Under the pieces are notes generated by a model. That model had not been told where the DNA came from, searched no databases, and saw only the letters and a list, made by a program, of their open reading frames with translations. The position numbers and the translations under genes were made by a program. From contig CAMAWS010000056.1 of the NCBI GenBank assembly GCA_945861845.1, positions 1 through 11,152 on the forward strand: a DNA stretch of 11,152 bases, in the 5' to 3' direction. This stretch comes from Candidatus Sulfopaludibacter sp. SbA3 (GTDB lineage: Bacteria; Acidobacteriota; Terriglobia; 20CM-2-55-15). Positions 1 through 6,389 of the stretch are shown here, piece after piece; position 1 is the first letter of the stretch, and every line of letters starts with the position of its first letter.

Positions 1-178
1 CACGCGCCGGAAGGATGTACTCCATTTGCGACTTCCATGTGGTCTCGGTCACCTTTGGCTGGCCTGGAAAGAGCACTTTAAAGCCGTCTTGCGTGTTGAC
101 GTACTCTTCCCATTGCCGGGCGGCTGCGGGCGCGGGAACCAACAGCACCAATATGAATACTAATGCGGCCATACGCAT
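1..178 (-). CDS. Secreted protein of unknown function, N-terminal part (cut by window edge)
   Basis: The reading frame starts at the ATG at 178-176 and runs off the left edge, giving 59 residues. It opens with a clear signal peptide (two positive residues, a hydrophobic core, then APAAA before RQW), so the product is probably exported. After the cleavage site, 19 of 38 residues are identical to the same region of the 245-aa protein encoded at 631-1368, including the block QPKVTETT and the later LPAR, so the two are paralogues. A GGAGG ribosome binding site (complement of 187-191) lies 8 nt upstream of the start and 3 nt past the stop codon of the DUF6152 gene. It is therefore probably the third gene of that operon. 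The function is unknown and no catalytic motif is visible in the part present. Confidence 0.85.
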   Translation of the reverse strand, partial: MRMAALVFILVLLVPAPAAARQWEEYVNTQDGFKVLFPGQPKVTETTWKSQMEYILPAR

Positions 179-194
179 GACGTGGCCCTCCTTC

Positions 195-596
195 TCAGAA
201 ATCCGCCGGGGCCGGGGCGTTATTGCCGTCCCAATCTTTGACGGTTCCATCCTTGGCCTTCAGAAATCCCAGGAGACAGCCGTTTGAGCCGTCCCGGAGA
301 CGATGGCACCGCGCCTTGACGGTGTCGCCCGCTTTGAGGTAGTCCGGCGTCACTCCTATTGTCTGCAGACCGGTGCGGCCGGTTGCCTCCAGTGCCCAGA
401 CCTGCGGCTCGCCCTTGTCATTCTTGACTTCCAGGTAGACCCAGGAATGCGGGACGACCAGGTGCACTTCCTTGACCACGCCCTGAATGTCCATAAAGGT
501 GTCGGTGTAGGCGCCGTGCGAATGGTGCGTCCAGGCCGGCACGGCAAGCGTAACCGCACAAATCGTTACTAGAACAAGACCTCGTTTGAATCGCAT
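195..596 (-). CDS. DUF6152 family secreted protein
   Basis: This 133-aa protein has a signal peptide (residues 1 to about 23) followed at once by HHSHGAY, then a small beta-rich domain. That domain has the landmarks of the DUF6152 family: the His-His-Ser start of the mature protein, I-x-G-V-V-K-E-V about residues 38-45, VPHSWVYLEV at 48-57, a Trp-containing strand, and LKAGDTVK followed by a charged loop with DGSN. The role of the family is not established, although it is common in Acidobacteriota and Proteobacteria. Cys98 and Cys107 could form a disulphide in the periplasm. The start at 596 is preferred over the open frame reaching 782 because GGAGG lies just upstream and the signal peptide begins there. 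The extra 62 residues would overlap the preceding gene and look non-coding. It sits between two paralogous secreted proteins, 34 nt after one and 16 nt before the other. Confidence 0.87.
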   Translation of the reverse strand: MRFKRGLVLVTICAVTLAVPAWTHHSHGAYTDTFMDIQGVVKEVHLVVPHSWVYLEVKNDKGEPQVWALEATGRTGLQTIGVTPDYLKAGDTVKARCHRLRDGSNGCLLGFLKAKDGTVKDWDGNNAPAPADF

Positions 597-630
597 GCTC
601 ACCCTCCATTTTCCTAAACAAATTTCTCGA

Positions 631-1368
631 TCACCGCGGCAATTGCGGTTGAGCCGGGTTGGCGCCGGTAGCGTCAATCCGGCCTTGCCCCAGCTCCTGA
701 CCCGCGGTCCGGTTGACGCGCGCGGGCGCCGGGTAGCTGTTGGAGTAGAAGTCCAGATAGCGAAGCCCGACGCCGTTCTCATCGAGCCATCCTAGCGATT
801 GCTGAAACAGCCCCGGCTCGGGGTAACCTGCCGGTACGGTTCCCTCGATGATGTAGAGCTTGTTCTGGTGCATATAGACCCCTGCGAAGGTCCTGGATTT
901 ATCGGCGTTGTTCGTGAGCTGCACAGAGTGCCCTTCGACGAGGTCGACAAAATTCCAGACGAGGCTCGTCACGCTGGCGTCACGCTTCATCAACTGCCAT
1001 GACGCGTAGAGAATCGCTCCTCGCAGGTCACTCTTCCAGTGTCCCTCACCTCCAGCGGCCCCGCCGATGCACGGCTCGGCGCCCGCGGGGCACGTCTTTG
1101 ACTTCTCCGTGAGTATTCGTTGGGCCTGGTTGTAATCGATCACTGTCACGGAGTAGCGGCTCTGGCCCTGCGCAGCGCTATAGACGCGCGCCGGCAGATC
1201 GGCTCCACGTTCCGAGCGGTAGGTGGTTTCCGTCACCTTCGGTTGAGTCGGGAAGTTGCACGTGAAACGATCTTCCCGGCTGGCAAACTCAATCCACTCC
1301 TGGGCGAACAAGGGCCCTGAAATGGAGAGCACTGCGGCTGCCAAAATAAATGGGATCAGTCGTCGCAT
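631..1368 (-). CDS. Secreted hypothetical protein, 245 aa, paralogue of the gene at 1-178
   Basis: The first 22 residues form a signal peptide (MRRLIPF, hydrophobic core, cleavage after LFA), so the protein is probably periplasmic or secreted. I do not recognise a characterised family. The mature part begins with a segment (WIEFASREDRFTCNFPTQP) of the sort seen in proteins described only as hypothetical, and the segment is repeated in the paralogue at the left edge. A Cys-containing stretch (TCPAGAEPCIGG, about residues 91-102) may be a disulphide loop. The C-terminal 40 residues are low in predicted structure and rich in Pro, Ala and Asn. A GGGAGG ribosome binding site is 8 nt upstream of the ATG, and an extended -10 promoter lies 45 nt upstream. 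It is the first gene of the likely operon 1368-1. Confidence 0.82.
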   Translation of the reverse strand: MRRLIPFILAAAVLSISGPLFAQEWIEFASREDRFTCNFPTQPKVTETTYRSERGADLPARVYSAAQGQSRYSVTVIDYNQAQRILTEKSKTCPAGAEPCIGGAAGGEGHWKSDLRGAILYASWQLMKRDASVTSLVWNFVDLVEGHSVQLTNNADKSRTFAGVYMHQNKLYIIEGTVPAGYPEPGLFQQSLGWLDENGVGLRYLDFYSNSYPAPARVNRTAGQELGQGRIDATGANPAQPQLPR

Positions 1369-1413
1369 CTATTGATCCTCCCGTTCACTTGTATTTCCTG
1401 ATTCGTTTCGACC

Positions 1414-1422
1414 CTTATACCA
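1414..1422 (-). promoter_or_regulatory. Predicted extended -10 promoter for the secreted-protein operon
   Basis: Read on the minus strand, TGGTATAAG (complement of 1414-1422) matches the extended -10 consensus TG-N-TATAAT at all but the last position. The -35 match is poor (CTGATT with 16-nt spacing), which is usual for extended -10 promoters. Transcription would start near 1407, giving a leader of about 40 nt before the ATG at 1368. It lies in the 106-nt gap after the permease stop codon, and no terminator hairpin is visible in that gap. Confidence 0.5.
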
Positions 1423-1474
1423 CGAGTTTCGGTGCAATCAGGTCGGAGTGTCGAAGGAGGAGGAACTGCCAAAA

Positions 1475-2767
1475 CTAAATAGCGGCGGGAGCTTTCTTCG
1501 AGCGAAACAAATACACAATGAATGCGACGGCTAGCGTTGCCAGGGCGGTGAGTGTTGCCACAGGCTGGGATTGAATGCTCCAAACCGTCATCCAGATCGT
1601 AAAGATGAGGAATACGATCGGCGTAAACGGGTAACCCATGCAGGTTTTGTGTTTGCTTTGTCCGGTCTGCCGGAGCCGGATCAATGCGATGACGGCGAGC
1701 GCCGCGAAGATATTCAGAGTGAATCCGATATAGATAAGCAGGCGTTCAAAGGACGAAGTCATTGTGATCATGGCGGAGATCGCCGCAATGAACATGACTG
1801 CATTTGTGGGAACATTCCTGCTGTTCAACTTTGCAAGTACTGCCGGCAAAAGCCCGTCGTTGCTCATCGCTTCGGCCATGCGCGGCGCCACAAGGATCAT
1901 GGCGCTCAATGGGCAAAGCAGCGTCAGTGAAATCAAGAGCGACACGATATTCCCGCCCGTGGAACCCCACAATCGTGTTGCGACCACATTCCCGACTTCT
2001 GCTACGCCCGCCAGTTCGGCGCTCGGTACGACCGTCAGGTACGACACATTGAGCATGACGTACAGCGCCGCAACCGTGCCGGTTCCAATTAATGATGCCC
2101 ACGGCAGCGTACGCTCCGGGTCGCGAAGGTCGGCGCCGATGTAGGCTGCGGCGTTCCATCCGCTGTAGGCGAACGACACAAACACCAGCACGACGGCAAA
2201 AGCCGAAGAGAACAGGAAACCAGGATTCACGGTAAAGGCATTTGCGGGCGCCGGCCGCGGAGAAAAAAAGACCCCGGCAATGAACAAGAGGATCAGGGCG
2301 ACCTTCATGATGGTGAGAGCGCTTTGGACGCGGCTGCCCATGTGCAGGTCGTAAGAGTGCAATGCCGCAACTCCGATGATCATTGCCGCAGCCATGATTC
2401 GGACCGGCCAGCCTGCAATGACCGCTCCCAGGTATAAGTTCAACGCCATGGCGACTGCGGCAATCGGTGCGGCGAATCCCACGATCAATTCCACCCATCC
2501 CGTAACAAAGCCCAGCGACGGGTGCAGAAGACGGGTCAGGTAAAAATATTCGCCCCCCGAGTGCGGCATATTGGCGCCAAGCTCGCCGTAGCAGAGCGCT
2601 CCGCAGAATGCGATGATGCCGCCCAGAAACCATCCCAGCAGGATGTCTCCCGCGCTCGCGCCCAGGGTCACCATCAGGCCGGTTGTCGTAAAGATTCCGG
2701 TCCCGATCATGTTTGCGATTACTGTTGCGGATGTCGGAACGATTGTGAGAATCCGGCGTTCGGCCAT
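1475..2767 (-). CDS. APC-family amino acid permease
   Basis: This 430-aa inner-membrane protein has about 12 hydrophobic segments and belongs to the amino acid-polyamine-organocation superfamily (AA_permease_2/LAT-like). The first helix holds the substrate-binding glycine motif IGTGIF (residues 21-26). Residues 60-80 match the conserved YGEL-x-MP-x-SGGEYFYL stretch. Helix 6 and the following loop (FAYSGWNAAAYIGADLRDPERTLPWA region, 199-224) carry the family's acidic-x-basic-Asp-Pro-x-Arg-x-x-Pro pattern. It probably moves an amino acid across the inner membrane by proton symport or exchange; the substrate cannot be read from sequence. It is a little shorter than typical members (450-500 aa) but complete. 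It starts 10 nt after the ribA stop with no good ribosome binding site of its own, so it is probably translated by coupling to ribA. Confidence 0.9.
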   Translation of the reverse strand: MAERRILTIVPTSATVIANMIGTGIFTTTGLMVTLGASAGDILLGWFLGGIIAFCGALCYGELGANMPHSGGEYFYLTRLLHPSLGFVTGWVELIVGFAAPIAAVAMALNLYLGAVIAGWPVRIMAAAMIIGVAALHSYDLHMGSRVQSALTIMKVALILLFIAGVFFSPRPAPANAFTVNPGFLFSSAFAVVLVFVSFAYSGWNAAAYIGADLRDPERTLPWASLIGTGTVAALYVMLNVSYLTVVPSAELAGVAEVGNVVATRLWGSTGGNIVSLLISLTLLCPLSAMILVAPRMAEAMSNDGLLPAVLAKLNSRNVPTNAVMFIAAISAMITMTSSFERLLIYIGFTLNIFAALAVIALIRLRQTGQSKHKTCMGYPFTPIVFLIFTIWMTVWSIQSQPVATLTALATLAVAFIVYLFRSKKAPAAI

Positions 2768-2777
2768 CAGGAAACCA

Positions 2778-3371
2778 TCAGACTTTGGACAACAGGTGCC
2801 CGAGCTTGGCTTTCTTGGTCCGAAGGTAATTTTCCGTGCTGTCGGAGGGAGCTATTTCGATGGGCACCCGCTCGAGAACCTTGATCCCGGCGATCTCAAG
2901 CGCCTCGAATTTCCGGGGGTTGTTGGACATGAGGCGAACGGATTGGATTTTGAAATAGTGAAGTATTTCGGCGCAGAGGGAGTAATTCCGGTGATCGGCG
3001 TCAAACCCCAGCTGGTGGTTGGCTTCAACCGTGTCGTGCCCTGAATCCTGGAGTTCATAAGCTTGCAGCTTATTCATAAGGCCGATACCCCGGCCTTCCT
3101 GGAGCTGGTAAATAAGAATCCCGGTTCCGGCCTCGCCGATGGCTTTCAAGGCAAACTGGAGCTGATCGCCGCAATCGCAACGCTCGGATCCAAACACATC
3201 GCCGGTCAGGCATTGTGAGTGAATTCGGGCCAGCGCCGCTTCGTTCGCACCGACCTCGCCGATAACCAGCGCCAGGGCGCTGTCGGATTTGTCGGGAGTT
3301 TCAAACCCAAAAGTGCGGAACGTGCCAAACTCAGTAGGGAGGCGGGTTTCGGCGATCTTAACTGCCTTCAT
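2778..3371 (-). CDS. ribA: GTP cyclohydrolase II (riboflavin biosynthesis)
   Basis: The 197-aa protein converts GTP to 2,5-diamino-6-ribosylamino-4(3H)-pyrimidinone 5'-phosphate, formate and pyrophosphate, the first step of riboflavin synthesis. It aligns without gaps to the numbering of E. coli RibA (196 aa) at the key residues: zinc ligands Cys54, Cys65 and Cys67 in CLTGDVFGSERCDC, Tyr105, Asp126 and Arg128. It also has QEGRGIG (91-97), the SNNPRK GTP-binding stretch (149-154) and the C-terminal LRTKKAKLGHLL. It is a stand-alone RibA, not fused to RibB. It starts 13 nt after the upstream lipoprotein gene and ends 10 nt before the permease, so the three are probably co-transcribed. No FMN riboswitch is visible upstream and no other rib gene is in the window. 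Confidence 0.96.
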   Translation of the reverse strand: MKAVKIAETRLPTEFGTFRTFGFETPDKSDSALALVIGEVGANEAALARIHSQCLTGDVFGSERCDCGDQLQFALKAIGEAGTGILIYQLQEGRGIGLMNKLQAYELQDSGHDTVEANHQLGFDADHRNYSLCAEILHYFKIQSVRLMSNNPRKFEALEIAGIKVLERVPIEIAPSDSTENYLRTKKAKLGHLLSKV

Positions 3372-3384
3372 GCCGCGAAGTATA

Positions 3385-3981
3385 TCACGGCGTGGCCGTG
3401 CTGGCGCCGTTCACAACGATATCGTCAGTTGTTCCGCCGACTCCATCCGGCCCCTTCGAAACCAGCCGAAAGCTGGACGCGCTGGTTACCTCGAAGTCGA
3501 TGGACTTGCCCCAGGCGTCGACACGGATGAGATCGGTCATGTAGAGCGGGTGAAGGAGATCTGTAAGGGTCACGAGATCGCGGGCGGACGGAATTGAGCC
3601 ATTCGTCTGCCGGTAACCGTTGATTCCCGCAACCACCTTATTCAGAGAGGCAACCGTGTCACGGCGGCGGCCATCATTCACGGCCGCAACCAGCTCGGTC
3701 ATATTCATCCAGCCCAGCTCCCCCATGCGCACGGCCGAGACGCGCCAATCGCCGGCAGGCGAATCCTTCTTGAACTGGAATGCGAGGGTGATGGTGGATT
3801 CAGCGATCGCCTCGGTATTGCCCTGCGAAACAATCCGGCGAATCTCGATGGCGTCGGGCACCAGATCGGAGGCGCCGATCGCGGCGATCTGCTTCCTGGC
3901 TTCCTGGCTTGAGAGCCGCGGACCTGCGCATCCTGCGAGAACCAGGGCGCCTGCGATAAGAGTCTGCAAGGTCAGCTTCAT
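3385..3981 (-). CDS. Lipoprotein with a GspG-like C-terminal domain
   Basis: The 198-aa product begins with a lipoprotein signal peptide ending in LVLAGC, with Cys18 as the lipid-modified residue, so it is predicted to be membrane-anchored in the periplasm. Residues 20-105 are of no recognised family. Residues 108-190 resemble the C-terminal part of the type II secretion major pseudopilin GspG: an amphipathic helix ending in GYRQTNGSIPS, then DAWGKSIDFEV (155-165), then GPDGVGGTTDDIVV (177-190), which is the acidic, glycine-rich calcium-site loop. The N-terminal pseudopilin methylation helix is missing and replaced by the lipobox. A GTG at 3984 directly precedes the ATG; I chose the ATG because neither has a clear ribosome binding site. 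It heads the likely operon with ribA. Function is unknown. Confidence 0.82.
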   Translation of the reverse strand: MKLTLQTLIAGALVLAGCAGPRLSSQEARKQIAAIGASDLVPDAIEIRRIVSQGNTEAIAESTITLAFQFKKDSPAGDWRVSAVRMGELGWMNMTELVAAVNDGRRRDTVASLNKVVAGINGYRQTNGSIPSARDLVTLTDLLHPLYMTDLIRVDAWGKSIDFEVTSASSFRLVSKGPDGVGGTTDDIVVNGASTATP

Positions 3982-4020
3982 CACGGAAGCGAGTCTAGCA
4001 CTGTGTTAACATCCCACAAA

Positions 4021-4713
4021 ATGCAGGTCAATCTCCTCTTCTTCGCCACACTTAAAGACATTGTTGGTTCCCGGCAACTGCAAATGGAGGTTCCTTCCGG
4101 AACTACCGTAGGAGGACTGCTGAGCCAGCTTGAAGCAACCTTTCCAAGATTAAAGGACTACCGCAGAGTCGCCCTCACTGCCGTGAACGAAGAATACGTC
4201 GACGAAACGGGTCACCTCAAAGATGGAGACGAGGTGGCGATCTTTCCCCCTGTCAGTGGCGGCGAAGCTCAATCCGGCGAACTGGTCATCAGCCGTTTAC
4301 GGGAGATCTACCAGGTCACCCGTGAACCGATCGACGCGCAGAAGGTCGCCCGGCAACTGCTTTGCGGAGAAGCCGGCGCCATTTGCGTTTTCGAGGGAGT
4401 TGTACGAAACAACTCGAAAGGGAAGCGGACGCTGCATCTCGTGTATGAAGCGTACGAGACGATGGCCCTCAAGAAACTCGAAGAGATTGGAGTCTTTGTT
4501 CGCCAGGCGTGGGATATAGACGGGATCGCAATCCTGCACCGGCTTGGACACATGGATATCGGCGAAACCAGCGTCGCCGTCATCGTTACTTCCGCACATC
4601 GACGCCCCGCATTCGACGCCTGCCACTATGCAATCGACACCTTAAAGAAGGTTGTGCCGATCTGGAAAAAGGAAGTTTTCGAAGACGGTGAGGTCTGGAT
4701 CGAAGGCCAGTAG
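4021..4713 (+). CDS. Fused MoaD-MoaE molybdopterin synthase
   Basis: This 230-aa protein joins both subunits of molybdopterin synthase, which inserts the two dithiolene sulphurs into precursor Z (cPMP). Residues 1-81 are a MoaD beta-grasp domain: MQVNLLFFATLKD at the start and FPPVSGG at the end, with the sulphur-carrier Gly-Gly at 80-81. Residues 86-230 are MoaE. Aligning to E. coli MoaE, Arg129 matches Arg39, His193-Arg194 match His103-Arg104, and Lys209 and Lys216 match Lys119 and Lys126, so the active site is intact. In this fusion the Gly-Gly is internal, followed by Glu, and must be exposed by cleavage before it can carry a thiocarboxylate, as is known for MoaX of Mycobacterium tuberculosis. 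The ATG at 4021 is preferred to the in-frame GTG at 4003, since MoaD proteins begin at this point. The gene is divergent from the lipoprotein gene. Confidence 0.94.
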   Translation: MQVNLLFFATLKDIVGSRQLQMEVPSGTTVGGLLSQLEATFPRLKDYRRVALTAVNEEYVDETGHLKDGDEVAIFPPVSGGEAQSGELVISRLREIYQVTREPIDAQKVARQLLCGEAGAICVFEGVVRNNSKGKRTLHLVYEAYETMALKKLEEIGVFVRQAWDIDGIAILHRLGHMDIGETSVAVIVTSAHRRPAFDACHYAIDTLKKVVPIWKKEVFEDGEVWIEGQ

Positions 4714-4731
4714 GCATTTTGGAACACTTGC

Positions 4732-4760
4732 TTGACATGGCAGTTTCGCAGCATTAAAGT
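4732..4760 (+). promoter_or_regulatory. Predicted sigma70-type promoter for the AAA+ regulator
   Basis: A perfect TTGACA (-35, 4732-4737) is followed after 17 nt by TAAAGT (-10, 4755-4760, 4 of 6 consensus positions). Transcription would start near 4767, giving a leader of about 78 nt before the regulator ATG at 4845. The site is in the 131-nt gap after moaDE, so the regulator can be transcribed on its own. The leader shows no strong hairpin by eye. Confidence 0.6.
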
Positions 4761-4844
4761 TCGCTCTCCGCAAAATACGCTGGGTAGGATCCCGGTTGAT
4801 GAACAGCAGGAAGCCATCGATGCACTGCAATATAGAGAACCGGG

Positions 4845-6200
4845 ATGCAGCAGCGCGTACTTATTATCGATCATTCTCCAAGTGCGTCCGGCCTGGTTGA
4901 AAGTCTGTCTGTCGAAAGCTCGTTTGCGTGCGAGAAGACAGGCTGGGATACCTTCGTTCCGGAACGGATGGACCTTGGCAGAATCAATCTTCTTATTGCC
5001 GTCGCGGTCCCGATGGTTCCCTCGGCAATGGCACTGCTCGACTGGCTGCAATCCAACAAGACATCCATTCCGATGCTGGCGGTGTTTCCATCGGAAACCG
5101 ATTCCGCGATCCTGGAGGCAGTTTCAAAGGTTGCCGACGATTTCATGCTCTGGCCGCTCCATCGAATGGAACTGCTACAGCGAATCTGGCGGCTTCTCGG
5201 CCTCGACCGCCGCGCCACAGCATCGACGGTCGAACGGCTGACCCTGGAAATGGGAATGAATCAACTGGTCGGGTTCGACGAGGCGTTTACCCGTATCGCA
5301 GAAAAGATACCGCTTGTGGCCAGGACCGAGGCGCCTGTCCTGATCACAGGGGAAACGGGAACCGGCAAGGAAATGTGTGCGCGAGCGATCCATTATTTGA
5401 GCGAACGTCGTCCATATCCCTTCATTCCCATGGATTGCGGTGCGCTTCCTGACCACCTGTTTGAGAATGAAGTCTTCGGCCACGTTCGTGGGGCGTACAC
5501 GGATGCGCGTGACGACCAGAAGGGTCTTGCGGCGATGGCCGAAAAAGGGACGCTCTTTCTGGACGAGGTGGACTCGCTTTCCTTGCCGGCGCAGGCGAAA
5601 CTTCTGCGCTTCCTCCAGGAAAAGACATACCGTCCGCTCGGGTCGGCTTCGTTCAGGCAGGCCGATGTCAACGTGATCGCCGCTACCAATCGCAACCTGG
5701 AATCCTGTGTCGCATCAAAGGAGTTTCGCGCGGACCTGTTTTTCCGATTGAATGTGATTCGGCTCGATCTCCCCCCCCTTCGGGAACGCCGCAGGGATAT
5801 CGCACCTCTTGCAGACCATTTTCTTCGAAACCTGCGGCAGCCTCCCGGGCGCAAGAGCCTCTCGGCCGCCGCGCTCCGGAAGTTATCCGCGCACGACTGG
5901 CCGGGCAATGTCCGGGAACTCTTTAATGTGCTCCATCGGGGGGCACTGTTCGCCGAGGGAGCGACGATCCTGCCGTCGCACATAATCCTGGGCGAAGAGT
6001 CGAAGGGCATTTCGTCCAGGCACGGAAGTTTCCGCCAGGAACGAACCAACGCCATTGCAAAATTCGAGATGGTGTACGTTGCGGACCTGCTGAACAAGCA
6101 CGGAGGCAACGTGACACATGCGGCGATTGAGGCCGGACAGGACCGCCGGGCGTTCGGCCGTCTCGTCAAGAAATACGGAATCGCTCGCGCCGAGGCCTGA
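4845..6200 (+). CDS. NtrC-like AAA+ transcription regulator with degenerate receiver and altered GAFTGA loop
   Basis: The 451-aa protein has the three-part plan of bacterial enhancer-binding regulators. Residues 1-120 look like a receiver fold (RVLIIDHS at the start) but lack the phosphate-accepting Asp (LLIAVAVP at 49-56) and the conserved Lys (LWPL at 102-105). Residues 138-365 are the AAA+ core: Walker A GETGTGKE (169-176), Walker B LFLDEVD (237-243), sensor I ATNRNL (280-285), the arginine region FRADLFFRLN (294-303), PLRERRRDI (311-319) and WPGNVREL (352-359). The sigma54-contact loop reads GAYTDA (216-221) instead of GAFTGA. Residues 407-446 are a Fis-type helix-turn-helix (HGGNVTHAAIEAGQDRRAFGRLVKKYGI region). 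It should bind DNA and hydrolyse ATP, but phosphorylation control and sigma54 contact are both doubtful. The ribosome binding site is weak. It lies upstream of the DUF4255 cassette, separated by an inverted repeat. Confidence 0.9.
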   Translation: MQQRVLIIDHSPSASGLVESLSVESSFACEKTGWDTFVPERMDLGRINLLIAVAVPMVPSAMALLDWLQSNKTSIPMLAVFPSETDSAILEAVSKVADDFMLWPLHRMELLQRIWRLLGLDRRATASTVERLTLEMGMNQLVGFDEAFTRIAEKIPLVARTEAPVLITGETGTGKEMCARAIHYLSERRPYPFIPMDCGALPDHLFENEVFGHVRGAYTDARDDQKGLAAMAEKGTLFLDEVDSLSLPAQAKLLRFLQEKTYRPLGSASFRQADVNVIAATNRNLESCVASKEFRADLFFRLNVIRLDLPPLRERRRDIAPLADHFLRNLRQPPGRKSLSAAALRKLSAHDWPGNVRELFNVLHRGALFAEGATILPSHIILGEESKGISSRHGSFRQERTNAIAKFEMVYVADLLNKHGGNVTHAAIEAGQDRRAFGRLVKKYGIARAEA

Positions 6201-6206
6201 GGTACG

Positions 6207-6292
6207 CTGTGGGCGCGGGGCTTCAGCCCGGCGCCAAGTTCCATAAAATTCCTCTTTGAATCTGGCACGGGGCTGAAGCCCCGCGCCCACAG
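6207..6292. repeat. Inverted repeat with 23-bp perfect arms (REP/REPIN-like)
   Basis: The arm 6207-6229 is the exact reverse complement of 6270-6292, with a 40-nt spacer. Similarity continues imperfectly for about 12 bp into the spacer. Each arm itself contains the short palindrome GGGCT-TC-AGCCC. There is no T-run after the structure, so an intrinsic terminator is not well supported, though the hairpin may slow or protect transcripts of the regulator gene that ends 6 nt before it. The layout, two palindromic units facing each other between genes, is that of REPIN-type dispersed elements; copies elsewhere in the genome are expected but not visible here. Confidence 0.8.
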
Positions 6293-6389
6293 GTTCGCGA
6301 AGCGGGTTGGAATCGTCCCACCGCCGGGTTCGAGCCGACCCGGTTCAAGCCACACCTTCCCGGTTAACTTCTTCAAAATCCATTCCTCG

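Noticed and set aside
597..782. N-terminal extension of the DUF6152 gene
   Set aside because: It would add 62 residues ahead of a normal signal peptide and overlap the preceding gene; the GGAGG site and ATG at 596 explain the start better.
1746..2633. Open frame of 295 codons on the minus strand overlapping the permease
   Set aside because: It is another frame of the permease gene, full of Arg, His and Cys, with no membrane segments, while the permease frame has clear conserved motifs.
4720..4734. Sigma54-like site (TGGAAC followed by TTGC) upstream of the regulator
   Set aside because: The GG and GC pairs are 3 nt too close for a -24/-12 promoter, and a perfect TTGACA with 17-nt spacing overlaps it.
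6207..6292. Rho-independent terminator for the regulator gene
   Set aside because: The stem is strong but the 40-nt loop is too long and there is no T-run after either arm.
6327..6351. Two tRNA T-arm-like motifs (GGTTCGAGCC and GGTTCAAGCC) 15 nt apart, possible tRNA remnant or attachment site
   Set aside because: The loops are not followed by the pairing half of a 5-bp T stem, there is no acceptor stem or CCA end, and no integrase gene is nearby.
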